A DNA stretch of 64,000 nt from Tahibacter amnicola. GTDB taxonomy: Bacteria > Pseudomonadota > Gammaproteobacteria > Xanthomonadales > Rhodanobacteraceae. Positions 43,429 to 51,830 of the stretch are shown here, piece by piece. The stretch lies in the NCBI RefSeq assembly GCF_025398735.1, contig NZ_CP104694.1, forward strand, positions 3,249,001-3,313,000, written 5' to 3'. Positions within the stretch are counted from its first letter, which is position 1, and the number at the start of each line of letters is the position of its first letter. The notes under the pieces are model-generated. The model saw only the letters and a program-made list of their open reading frames with translations. It made no database searches and had not been told where the DNA came from. A program made the position numbers and the translations under genes.

Positions 43429-44733
43429 TCAGGCGGCTTCGAAGCCGTTGGCGAAAATCAGGTCGCCATCGCTCAGGGCAAAGAAGTAGACGGGCTCATC
43501 CACGTCGTTGAGCAGGTAAAAGCCGTCGAGCCCCGGCGCGTAGCCAAAGCGGCCGAACGTGCCATTGGCCTGGCCGATGGTTGGTGTGACCGTGTTGCCG
43601 GCGGCGACAGGCAGGGTGTCCCAGGTCCAGGGCTGGGAACGCGGATCGGCGGGCGCGCGCAGCAGGGTGACGGCGCTGGTGGTTGCGACGTTCCGGTTGT
43701 GCCACAGCGCCACGGCGTTCAGGCCCGGAACCCATTGGCAGCCGGCCTGGCCACCGGGCTGTCCCAGATGCGCCGGCCAGGAGTTGGTCGCACCGGGATG
43801 GGTCAGTTGCGCCGTCGTAGCATCCCATATGGCAAAACCCTGCGGCAGCGCGGCGCTGAGCATGACCAGGATGTCGTGCTGCGGCGCGTGCGTGAGCGCG
43901 TGGTAGTTCCAGTAATTGGCCTGGGTGCCCCCGGTGAAGACGTCCCACTGGTTGGACGCCACGTCGTAGCGTGTGAGCCAGGCCGTTCCGGCGCCAATCC
44001 ACCACACGGCGTCACGCGTGGCGTCGTAGCAGGCACCGCCGTACTCGACCGCCGCTGCCGGATGCGTGGTGCGCACCTCCCATTCACCGTTGCTGGTGTT
44101 GAGCAGCAGGCTGCGCTGCGTCCCCGCCTGTCCGCTCTGGAAGGTGGCACCCTGCACGGCGCAGAACGGGCCGCGCCCCGGTAGATAGACATGTTTGTTG
44201 TAACTGTGGATGGCGCGGGGGCGGCCATCGGCATAGTTGCCTGTCGCTTCCTGGCCGTCAGCCAGGGTGATCTGGCCCAGCGGCATGGATCCGGATGGCG
44301 GCCGTGGCATTCGCCACTGCGGAATCTCGTCGGCCAGGCAGATGCCATAGGCTTCGTTGCCGGCATAGTCGCCGTGCCCGCCACCCAGTGGCAGCCATAG
44401 CGTTCCGCTACCGTTATCGTAGCAGGCGCCGCACCAGGGCAGAATGACTCCCGCCTGGCCGAGCGCGCCGCCCCAGGGGCCACGATTGTCGTTGGGATTG
44501 CCGACGAGGTACGGGTTGAGCTGGGGATTGCGTGCCGGGTCGATCTGCTGGAGCGTGTTGGCTGCGGGAATGGCGCGCCAGGTATTGGCCGCCATGGCAC
44601 GCCGCCATGTGGGAAACGGCGTCCCCAGCGCACTGCGAGGCGTCGCGCCTGCGAGGCGGGCCAACGGCAGGCAACCCAGGCCGACGGCGGCCTGGAGCAG
44701 ACGGCGGCGTCCCGGATGATCGACCTTGTCCAT
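43429..44733 (-). CDS. Tat-exported propeller-like protein ending in FANGFE
   Basis: 434 residues from ATG 44733 with GGGAG seven bases upstream. The frame is open to 46206, but the extra part lies antisense to the Hsp90-like gene. The N-terminus GRRRLLQAAVGLGCLPLARLAGA is a twin-arginine signal. The body has kelch-like strands (YDNGSGTLWLPLGGGHGDYA, EYGGACYDATRDAVWWIG, RYDVASNQWDVFTGG, GRFGYAPGLDGFYLLNDV). It ends LSDGDLIFANGFEAA, the clearest example of the shared C-terminal motif. Related proteins are annotated as galactose-oxidase-like or kelch; no active-site residues could be assigned. Confidence 0.85.
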   Translation of the reverse strand: MDKVDHPGRRRLLQAAVGLGCLPLARLAGATPRSALGTPFPTWRRAMAANTWRAIPAANTLQQIDPARNPQLNPYLVGNPNDNRGPWGGALGQAGVILPWCGACYDNGSGTLWLPLGGGHGDYAGNEAYGICLADEIPQWRMPRPPSGSMPLGQITLADGQEATGNYADGRPRAIHSYNKHVYLPGRGPFCAVQGATFQSGQAGTQRSLLLNTSNGEWEVRTTHPAAAVEYGGACYDATRDAVWWIGAGTAWLTRYDVASNQWDVFTGGTQANYWNYHALTHAPQHDILVMLSAALPQGFAIWDATTAQLTHPGATNSWPAHLGQPGGQAGCQWVPGLNAVALWHNRNVATTSAVTLLRAPADPRSQPWTWDTLPVAAGNTVTPTIGQANGTFGRFGYAPGLDGFYLLNDVDEPVYFFALSDGDLIFANGFEAA

Positions 44734-45159
44734 GACGTGCTCCCAGAATGCAGTTAGCGGGGGAAGCAACGCGGATTGCGTTGGCGACCGAGAGCGAAGG
44801 CTAGGCCGGAAACCGCCGGAGCGGTGTGATGGGTCGAACAGTTCGACGTGCCGCCGCCCGAACGTCGCCGCACGAGTTTGCCACTGATCTGCAGGCCTGG
44901 CGACGGCGTCGCGCGACGGATCTTTGGTGGTACCGGTCACGGACGACCTCCCGGTGCATGTCTGCCGGGGGCGTCGGTTGCCGGCAGAGCGCATTGAGCT
45001 GCGGGCGAATGCGGTATGCTTGACGGTCTCTTCCCGGGAGATCGACTGCGGCGCGTCTTGCGCAGTCGTGGCGTTCGCAGGCTCGCGGCACTCCCCGCGG
45101 GCGATCTGAACGTCCGGCGGCTTCGCTGCCATCTGCGCCAACCCAACTGGAACATCGTC
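44734..45159. other. Intergenic region between divergent genes
   Basis: This 426-base stretch holds the promoters of the propeller gene (left) and the Hsp90-like gene (right). It contains an exact dyad GTCGAA-CAG-TTCGAC at 44833-44847, a candidate regulator site. Open frames crossing it are not supported. Confidence 0.4.
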
Positions 45160-46947
45160 ATGACCGCAAGTCTGCAGAAGACGCAAGTCGACCTGGCCGG
45201 GTTGATGCGCGTCCTGGGCGAAGCGCTGTATTCCACGCCGTTCGTTGCCATACGCGAGCTGGTCCAGAACGGGCACGATTCCTGTACCCGGCGTGCCAAG
45301 GAAAGCACCGAACCCTTCGAGCCGAAGATCCAGGTGCGTACGCGGCCCGGCGAACTGATCATCGAGGACAACGGCGCCGGGCTCACGCTCGAGGAGATCC
45401 ACACGTACCTGGCCACCGTTGGCCGCGGCTACACGCGGACGCTGCGCGAGAAGGGCGGCGGCGACGATCTGATCGGCTATTTCGGACTGGGCTTTCTGTC
45501 CGCGTTCGCGATCAGTCATCGGGTGGAGTTCTGGACTTGTTCCTTTCAGGCGCCGGGCCTTGCGCATCGCTTTGTCAGTGTCAGCGGCGAATCCTACTCG
45601 GTGGTGGTGGCAGCCAACCGCGCCGTCGGGACCCAGGTACGCCTGTTCCTGAAGGACGAAATGCCGATGCTGGGGGACCCCGCCATCGTCGAAACCTGGT
45701 TGCGCAAGTACTGTTGCCTGCTCAAGCACCCGGTCGCGCTGAATGGCGGCGTGGCCGTCAATGCCGAGCCGCCACCCTGGCGACGCCAATCCGAACTGAG
45801 CGACCTGCGGTACAAGACGCTCTCGTTGGCATTCGCCCGCCACTTCGAGAATGTGTTCGACCCGATTGCGACAATTCCCGTCAACCGGGCGGATTATGCC
45901 GTGCAGGGCATGCTCTGGATCCAGGATGGCGGCAGCTTTGCCAGCAGCGACAACCGCAACCTGTCGGTTTTCGTGCGCGGCATGCTCATCGGAGAAGACG
46001 AGCGCAACCTGCTGCCGCGCTGGGCCGGATTCGTGGGCGGGGTCATCGAAAGCACGCTGCTGCAGCCGACCGCCAGCCGCGAGTCGCTTCGGAACGATGA
46101 TGCCTATGAGTTCATCGCCGGCGTGCTGCAGCAGGCGCTGGTGTCCGGCCTGCGGCAGATTGCTGAATCTGATCCGGCCAGCTGGCGCCGGATCCTGTCG
46201 CGCCACAACGAATCACTGCTGGCTGCAGCGCTGGTCGACGCGACCTTGTTCAAGCTGGTCGGCGACGACGTGACCGTGCGGACAACGGAAGGCGACTTCA
46301 CCATGCCCGCGTTGCTGGAACGGTGCAACGGCACCGTCTATCTGTCGTACGAGGAGCGCGCCGGCGTCGAATCGATGTTGCTGAAGGCCTTGAAGCAGCC
46401 GATCGTGCTGGGGTGCCGGTTCGCGGCGGGACCATTCTGCGCACGCTATGCGCAGGCACATGGGGCCCCTATTGTCGTACTCGGAACGGACACCGGCGCA
46501 GAGACGCTGTTCCGGCCCAGTGATCTGGCGCGCGATGAAATCGCGGTGCTGGAGGCGTGTTTCTTCGCAGCTGACCGCGATGTGCTGGTCCGCCAGTTCG
46601 ATCCACCCTTCCTGCCGTTCGCGGTACTGACCAACCCGGAGGCCGAGATCCGGCGGCGGCTGGAGAGCGACGAGGCCGACCGGCGCATCGGCCAGGCGGT
46701 CCTGGGTCTGGCGCGGCAGTTCACGGCGGGCATCGCCCAGCAGAAACTGGCGAAGGTCTACGTCAATGCGGCCAATCCCGTTATCCGCGAATTGCTGCAG
46801 TTGTCCAACGAACGCCGCACGCAGGCGGTCGCCGCACTGCAGCCGCTGCTGTCGCTGTGCGCCGATGCGCGCGGAACACCGGACATGGAGCGCGCATTGA
46901 CCGATTTCGGAAACGCGCTGCTCACACTCCTGAGGGATGGACCATGA
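45160..46947 (+). CDS. Hsp90-family ATPase, divergent from HtpG
   Basis: 595 residues from ATG 45160. The GHKL ATP site is intact: RELVQNGHDS with E33 and N37, DNGAGL with D70, and GYFGLGFLSAF at ~106-116, followed by GTQVRLFL. The middle domain has PVNRADYAVQGMLWIQD and TASRESLRND, matching the SREx(L/S) loop with the catalytic Arg of Hsp90. At ~595 residues it is slightly shorter than HtpG and diverges in the C-terminal third, where the dimer domain would be (QFTAGIAQQKLAKVYVNAAN). Cytoplasmic chaperone-like ATPase. The TPR-like gene starts inside its stop codon, so the two are translationally coupled. Confidence 0.9.
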   Translation: MTASLQKTQVDLAGLMRVLGEALYSTPFVAIRELVQNGHDSCTRRAKESTEPFEPKIQVRTRPGELIIEDNGAGLTLEEIHTYLATVGRGYTRTLREKGGGDDLIGYFGLGFLSAFAISHRVEFWTCSFQAPGLAHRFVSVSGESYSVVVAANRAVGTQVRLFLKDEMPMLGDPAIVETWLRKYCCLLKHPVALNGGVAVNAEPPPWRRQSELSDLRYKTLSLAFARHFENVFDPIATIPVNRADYAVQGMLWIQDGGSFASSDNRNLSVFVRGMLIGEDERNLLPRWAGFVGGVIESTLLQPTASRESLRNDDAYEFIAGVLQQALVSGLRQIAESDPASWRRILSRHNESLLAAALVDATLFKLVGDDVTVRTTEGDFTMPALLERCNGTVYLSYEERAGVESMLLKALKQPIVLGCRFAAGPFCARYAQAHGAPIVVLGTDTGAETLFRPSDLARDEIAVLEACFFAADRDVLVRQFDPPFLPFAVLTNPEAEIRRRLESDEADRRIGQAVLGLARQFTAGIAQQKLAKVYVNAANPVIRELLQLSNERRTQAVAALQPLLSLCADARGTPDMERALTDFGNALLTLLRDGP

Positions 46948-48005
46948 ACATCTGGGATTGGGTGCTCAAGGCGATCAACGAATTGCGTGCCGCGGGACAG
47001 GATCGGCTCGCTGAAATCATGGCCCGGTTGCCATCCGCCGTTTGCGATGGAGACCATGCTGTTGCCGAGGCAATGATTCCCGAGGGATTAGCGTTGGCGC
47101 GGGCGATCAACAGCCCATGGATTGAGGTCTATCTGCGCCACTGGATCGCGCAATCGCGGGTCAGCCACCGGCGCGACGTTACCCAGGGCATGTCCGAGGT
47201 CATCAGCCTGCTGGAGTTTGCCCATACCGAGGCGGCGGCCGAGTGTCCGCAAAGCATCTGCGTCACGCAGGATGTCTGTCTTGCCTACGCTGTGCTGGAC
47301 GGCCCCGGTTACGCCCGGGAGCGACTGGCTGTCGCGGCGGAGACCATGGAGCGGATCAATGTGCGCTGGCCGTGTTTTGAGTGCATCGGGTCTGAATATG
47401 CACGCGCGCTGATGGCGCTGGACCGCTTTGCCGAAGCGGAGCAGTACTGCCACGATCGAATGATCGAGCAGGCCGCCATCGGCACCGTAGGCTACGACGC
47501 ATTGGGACTGTACAGGGTCAAGGCCATGATCTGGCAGGGGCGTTTCGCCGACGCGCTGGACTTTCTCAAGACCCCGCTGAAGGATTCCGCCAACAAGTCA
47601 AAGCACGACCGCTACACGCTGCTCAAGTGCCTGGCGCATGCGGGGCTGGGGCAGCTGGAGCCGGCACTGGCGTGCTGGCGATCTCATGACAGGCTCTCGC
47701 CCTCGGAGTACGCCATGTGGGCGCGCTGCGCCTTTGCGTTGTGCACCCTGGACCCCCAGCGTAACCATTCGGCGCTTGATGAGGACTTCCGGCAGATCAT
47801 CGGCGAGCTGGAAAGGAGCGGAGCGCTTTATGAGCAGGCTGAGATCGGCATGACAGCCGCCCAGCTGGCCGCCGCGCGTTCGGATCCCGACGCACTCGCA
47901 CGGCACCTGGCGCAGGTGGAATCGGTGCTGCCGAAGTTGCGTCGTCCGGAACCCATCGCGGTGCAGTGGCGGCAACTGAAAGACGAATCCGTGCGCGCTG
48001 ACTGA
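46944..48005 (+). CDS. TPR-like helical repeat protein paired with the Hsp90-like gene
   Basis: 353 residues from ATG 46944, overlapping the previous stop by four bases (ATGA). The sequence is helical throughout with 34-36-residue periodicity: AEAMIPEGLALARAINSPWI, ARALMALDRFAEAEQYCHD, YRVKAMIWQGRFADALDFL, LLKCLAHAGLGQLEPALACW. No signal peptide. TPR proteins are classic Hsp90 partners in eukaryotes, so with the coupled start I infer a co-chaperone or client adaptor. It also carries many cysteines (ECPQSICVTQDVCLAY, CFECIG), unusual for a TPR. Confidence 0.8.
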   Translation: MNIWDWVLKAINELRAAGQDRLAEIMARLPSAVCDGDHAVAEAMIPEGLALARAINSPWIEVYLRHWIAQSRVSHRRDVTQGMSEVISLLEFAHTEAAAECPQSICVTQDVCLAYAVLDGPGYARERLAVAAETMERINVRWPCFECIGSEYARALMALDRFAEAEQYCHDRMIEQAAIGTVGYDALGLYRVKAMIWQGRFADALDFLKTPLKDSANKSKHDRYTLLKCLAHAGLGQLEPALACWRSHDRLSPSEYAMWARCAFALCTLDPQRNHSALDEDFRQIIGELERSGALYEQAEIGMTAAQLAAARSDPDALARHLAQVESVLPKLRRPEPIAVQWRQLKDESVRAD

Positions 48006-48014
48006 CGCGCCGGC

Positions 48015-48045
48015 CACTGCCGCGGCGGCGCACGCCGCGGCAGTG
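48015..48045. terminator. Bidirectional hairpin between convergent genes
   Basis: CACTGCCGCGGCG (48015-48027) pairs perfectly with CGCCGCGGCAGTG (48033-48045), loop GCGCA. It sits between the stops of the TPR gene (48005) and the UvrA-like gene (48050). No T-run on either side. Confidence 0.6.
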
Positions 48046-48049
48046 TCGA

Positions 48050-50461
48050 TTACGTGACCCGCGCCGGTTTCGTCCGGCGGCCGACATAGTCCGCCAGGTG
48101 CTGCCCGGTGAGTGTGGAACGCGCCGCCACCAGTGCCGCCGGCGTGCCTTCGAAGACAATCTTTCCGCCATCGTGGCCGGCGCCGGACCCAAGGTCGATG
48201 ATCCAGTCGGCATGTGCCATGACCGCCTGGTGATGTTCGATCACGATTACCGATTTGCCGGCATCGACGATCCGGTCGAGCAGTGCCAGCAACTGCTGCA
48301 CATCGGCCAGGTGCAGGCCGGTCGTGGGTTCATCCAGCACGTAGATGCCGCCTTTGCCGGCCATGTGGCTGGCGAGCTTGAGTCGTTGGCGCTCACCGCC
48401 GGAGAGCGTGGTGAGTGGCTGACCGAGGCTGAGATAGCCCAGGCCGACATCCGCCAGCCGTTGCAGGATCGCGTGCGCCGCGGGTGTTTGCGCCTTCCCG
48501 CCGCCGAAAAACTCGCTCGCTTCGCTGACCGGCATCGCGAGGACTTCGCTGATGTCGCGACCGCCAAGGCGATATTTCAGTACCGATGCGTCGAACCGCT
48601 TGCCGTCACAGTCTTCGCAGGTCGTCGCCACGCCGGCCATCGTGGCCAGATCCGTATAGATCACGCCGGCACCGTTGCAGGCCGGGCAGGCGCCTTCGGA
48701 GTTCGCGCTGAAAAGCGCCGGCTTGACGTTGTTTGCCTTGGCGAAGGCGTTACGGATCGGGTCGAGCAGGCCCGTGTAGGTGGCCGGATTGCTGCGGCGC
48801 GAGCCGCGGATCGCGGTCTGATCTACCGATACCACGCCCTCGGACTCGGGGATGGAACTGTGGATCAATGAACTCTTTCCCGAGCCGGCGACGCCCGTCA
48901 CGACGCAGAGCACGCCCAGCGGGATGTCCACGTCGACCTTCTTGAGATTGTTGGCGGTGGCGCCGCGGACCTTGATCGCACCCTTGGCCTTGCGCACCGA
49001 CTCCTTGAGCTGCGCGCGATCGTCGAAGTGGCGGCCGGTCAGCGTGCCGCTCGTCTTCAGCCCCTCGACGCTGCCCTGGTAGCAGACGGCACCGCCGGCG
49101 GAACCTGCTCCGGGGCCAAGATCGATCACGTGGTCGGCAATCACGATCGCCTCGGGCTTGTGTTCGACGACCAGCACCGTATTGCCCTTGTCCCGCAGCT
49201 GCAGCAGCAGCGCATTCATGCGCTGGATGTCGTGGGGATGCAGGCCGATGGTGGGCTCGTCAAAAACGTAGGTCACGTCCGTCAGCGCCGAGCCGAGGTG
49301 ACGGATCATCTTGGTGCGTTGCGATTCACCGCCCGACAGCGTGCCGGTCGGCCGGTCGAGCGAGAGATAGCCCAGCCCGATGTCCACGAAGGATGCAAGC
49401 GTCTGCGCCAACGCGTCGACCAGGGGCGCGACCGCGGGCTGCTTGATCCCCCGGACCCATTCAGCCAGGTCGCTGATCTGCATCGCACAGGCGTCGGCGA
49501 TGTTGACCTTGCCGATGCGGGACGAACGCGCCGCCGCGTTCAGGCGCGTACCTTCGCAATCGGGGCAGGTGCCGAAGGTCATCGCCCGTTCCACAAAGGC
49601 GCGGACGTGCGGCTGCATGGCGTCGAGATCCTTCGACAGGAAGGATTTCTGGATCTTGGTGACCAATCCTTCGTAGGTCAGGTTGATCCCATCGACCTTG
49701 ATCTTGGTCGGCTCCTTGTAGAGCAGGTCCTGCAGTTCTTTTTTCGAAAACTTGCGGATCGGCTTGTCCGCGTCGAAGAACCCGCAGCCGTTGAAAATGC
49801 GGCCGTACCACCCGTCCATGCTGTAGCCGGGGACGGTGATGGCGCCCTCGTTGATGGACTTGGACTCGTCGTACAGCTGGGTGAGGTCGATGTCGGAGAT
49901 CTTGCCCATGCCTTCGCAGCGCGGGCACATGCCGCCAACGCGGTTGAAGGTCTGCTTTTCGGTTTTCTTGGCGCCCCGCTCGACGGTGATCACACCGACG
50001 GCGCGCACGGACGCCACATTGAACGAATAGGCATTGGGCGGACCAATGTGCGGCTTGCCCAGGCGGCTGAACAGGATACGCAGCATTGCGTTCGCATCGG
50101 TGACAGTGCCGACCGTCGAACGGGCATTTGCTCCCATCCGTTCCTGGTCAACGATGATTGCCGTGGTCAGGCCATCGAGCACATCCACGTCCGGTCGCGC
50201 CATTGACGGCATGAAACCCTGCACGAAGCTGCTGTAGGTCTCGTTGATCAGTCGCTGCGATTCCGCCGCGATGGTGCCGAACACCAGGGAGCTCTTGCCG
50301 GATCCGGAGACGCCGGTGAACACCGTCAGCCGGCGCTTGGGGATATCGACGCTGACGTCCTTGAGGTTGTTGACGCGTGCTCCCTGCACGCGAAGGAGAT
50401 CGTGACGGTCTGCGGCGTGCACGTCGGCCGACGGTGCGTCCTTTCGCTTGGGCTTGTTCAT
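48050..50461 (-). CDS. UvrA2-like ABC ATPase
   Basis: 803 residues from ATG 50461 with GGAG six bases upstream. Two ABC modules: Walker A GVSGSGKSS and GVAGSGKSS, signatures LSGGESQR and LSGGERQR, Walker B VFDEPTIGLH and VLDEPTTGLH. Zinc-finger cysteines are present (CPRCEGMGK, CPDCEG, CPACNGAG, CEDCDGKRF). Compared with UvrA (~940 residues) the segment after the first Walker A is short, so the UvrB-binding region appears missing, as in UvrA2/DrrC-type proteins linked to drug or damage tolerance. It could protect against DNA-binding antibiotics. A small membrane gene lies just upstream. Confidence 0.9.
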   Translation of the reverse strand: MNKPKRKDAPSADVHAADRHDLLRVQGARVNNLKDVSVDIPKRRLTVFTGVSGSGKSSLVFGTIAAESQRLINETYSSFVQGFMPSMARPDVDVLDGLTTAIIVDQERMGANARSTVGTVTDANAMLRILFSRLGKPHIGPPNAYSFNVASVRAVGVITVERGAKKTEKQTFNRVGGMCPRCEGMGKISDIDLTQLYDESKSINEGAITVPGYSMDGWYGRIFNGCGFFDADKPIRKFSKKELQDLLYKEPTKIKVDGINLTYEGLVTKIQKSFLSKDLDAMQPHVRAFVERAMTFGTCPDCEGTRLNAAARSSRIGKVNIADACAMQISDLAEWVRGIKQPAVAPLVDALAQTLASFVDIGLGYLSLDRPTGTLSGGESQRTKMIRHLGSALTDVTYVFDEPTIGLHPHDIQRMNALLLQLRDKGNTVLVVEHKPEAIVIADHVIDLGPGAGSAGGAVCYQGSVEGLKTSGTLTGRHFDDRAQLKESVRKAKGAIKVRGATANNLKKVDVDIPLGVLCVVTGVAGSGKSSLIHSSIPESEGVVSVDQTAIRGSRRSNPATYTGLLDPIRNAFAKANNVKPALFSANSEGACPACNGAGVIYTDLATMAGVATTCEDCDGKRFDASVLKYRLGGRDISEVLAMPVSEASEFFGGGKAQTPAAHAILQRLADVGLGYLSLGQPLTTLSGGERQRLKLASHMAGKGGIYVLDEPTTGLHLADVQQLLALLDRIVDAGKSVIVIEHHQAVMAHADWIIDLGSGAGHDGGKIVFEGTPAALVAARSTLTGQHLADYVGRRTKPARVT

Positions 50462-50535
50462 GAGTACTCCGTGTCGCGGGGACGGTCGGCGCCCGGACTC
50501 GGCGCCGCCGGATGCACTGGGCGGGCGATCGCCGC

Positions 50536-50763
50536 TTACTTTTCTGTTGCCGCGGCTCGGCTGCTGCGTGCGCCGGATACGTAGGGGAGGGCGAACAGGT
50601 AGAGGCCGGTTATCACCAGCAATGCCAGCGGCAGCAGCGGCAGGTAGGACACCCAGACGATGGGCTTCTCCTGGGCGAGGGCGATGAACGTGGCGATGAC
50701 GGTCAGGGTGAAGATGATGGACACCCAACGGTGAAACTGCCGAATCCCTTTATTCCAGTTCAC
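50536..50763 (-). CDS. Small two-helix membrane protein
   Basis: 75 residues from GTG 50763, with GGAGG five bases upstream. Two membrane helices: WVSIIFTLTVIATFIALA (about 13-30) and WVSYLPLLPLALLVITGLYLF (37-57), with a basic tail. MNWNKGIRQFHRWVS resembles the start of PepSY-type membrane proteins. It precedes the UvrA2-like gene on the same strand by about 75 bases and may share its message; function unknown. Confidence 0.75.
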   Translation of the reverse strand: MNWNKGIRQFHRWVSIIFTLTVIATFIALAQEKPIVWVSYLPLLPLALLVITGLYLFALPYVSGARSSRAAATEK

Positions 50764-50858
50764 AGAAACCTCCGGCGGAGTGAGTCGAGCGAAAGGCGCC
50801 CGGCGGACACCGGGCGTGGAAAATCGTTCTAGGGCCGCGCGGCAACAGCCGCCGCGGC

Positions 50859-51269
50859 TCAGCGTCGCTGCTGGATGCGGATCAGGTTGCCGGAAGGGTC
50901 GCGCACGGCGCAGTCGCGAACGCCGTAGGGCTGGTCCGTCGGTTCTTCGACAATCTCGGCATCGCGGTCCTGCAGGCGCGAGAACACCGAGTCGAGATCG
51001 GCCGTGGCCAGCAGGAGCGTGGCGTAGGTTCCCTTGGCCATCATCTCGGTGATGGTGCGCCGTTCCTCGTCGGTGATGCCGGCGGTCACCGCGGGCGGGT
51101 GCAGCACGATGGAGGTGCCCGGCTGGTCGGCGGGCCCGACCGTGATCCAGCGCATGCCGTTGTAACCGACATCATTGCGGACTTCGAAACCGAGCGTGTC
51201 GCGGTAGAAGGCCAGGGCTGCGTCCGGATCGTTATGCGGCAGGAAACTGGCGTGGATGGTGATGTTCAT
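50859..51269 (-). CDS. VOC-superfamily (glyoxalase/bleomycin resistance-like) protein
   Basis: 136 residues; ATG 51269 has CTGGAG upstream. Two beta-alpha-beta-beta-beta modules are visible (FLPHNDPDAALAFYRDTLGF ... LLLATADLDSVFSRLQDRDA), with the ending VRDPSGNLIRIQQ typical of VOC proteins. It is probably cytoplasmic; members act as glyoxalases, dioxygenases or drug-binding resistance proteins. The AraC gene upstream on the same strand (31-base gap) is probably its regulator; such pairs are common. Confidence 0.9.
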   Translation of the reverse strand: MNITIHASFLPHNDPDAALAFYRDTLGFEVRNDVGYNGMRWITVGPADQPGTSIVLHPPAVTAGITDEERRTITEMMAKGTYATLLLATADLDSVFSRLQDRDAEIVEEPTDQPYGVRDCAVRDPSGNLIRIQQRR

Positions 51270-51300
51270 GACTGGCGTGCTCCAGGGGTGGTGATGGCCG

Positions 51301-51750
51301 TCATGCTAGGTCGGGTTCAGGGGCCGGCGCTTCTCGATTCCTGACCGGTTTGGTCACCTGCCGGGCGACGCATGCGGGAATCCCCTGTGTTGCATTTGCC
51401 GCGTCACGCCGATACACGCTCGGCGGCACGCCGACCAGTTCCGCAAAGCGCGTACTGAATGTGCCGAGCGACGAGCACCCGACGGTGAAGCACACCTCGG
51501 TGACGCTCAGATCGCCGCGGCGCAGCAGCGCCATCGCGCGCTCAATGCGGCGCGTCATCAGGTAGGAATAGGGTGATTCGCCGTAGGCCTGGCGGAACTG
51601 GCGGCTCAGATGCCCGGCCGACATATGAACGCCGCGGGCCAGCGCCTCGACATCGAGCGGCTGCGCGTATTCCCGGTCGATCCGGTCACGGACGCGGCGC
51701 AACCGGGCGAGGTCACGCAGGTGCAGCGCGTCGGCGGGGCGGGTAGGCAT
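51301..51750 (-). CDS. Short AraC-family regulator
   Basis: 149 residues from ATG 51750 (GTG 51753 possible). It is essentially only the DNA-binding part: two helix-turn-helix motifs (LDVEALARGVHMSAGHLSRQ and LSVTEVCFTVGCSSLGTFST) with the RRIERAMALLRRGDL linker. There is no sensor domain, which fits the small AraC proteins found beside VOC genes. It likely controls itself and the VOC gene downstream. Confidence 0.88.
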   Translation of the reverse strand: MPTRPADALHLRDLARLRRVRDRIDREYAQPLDVEALARGVHMSAGHLSRQFRQAYGESPYSYLMTRRIERAMALLRRGDLSVTEVCFTVGCSSLGTFSTRFAELVGVPPSVYRRDAANATQGIPACVARQVTKPVRNREAPAPEPDLA

Positions 51751-51830
51751 CACCCGGATCGTGCCACGGTGGAATCAACCGTCTCAAGTCCACTTTCGTG
51801 CAATGGCAATAGCCGCAAAATGCTGAAAGA

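Noticed and set aside
44734-46206. N-terminal extension of the propeller protein to 925 residues
   Set aside because: It lies antisense to the Hsp90-like gene, while a Tat signal with a ribosome binding site at 44733 gives a proper start.
49028-50206. 392-codon plus-strand frame under the UvrA2-like gene
   Set aside because: Antisense to a conserved ABC ATPase; Val/Asp/His-rich shadow composition.
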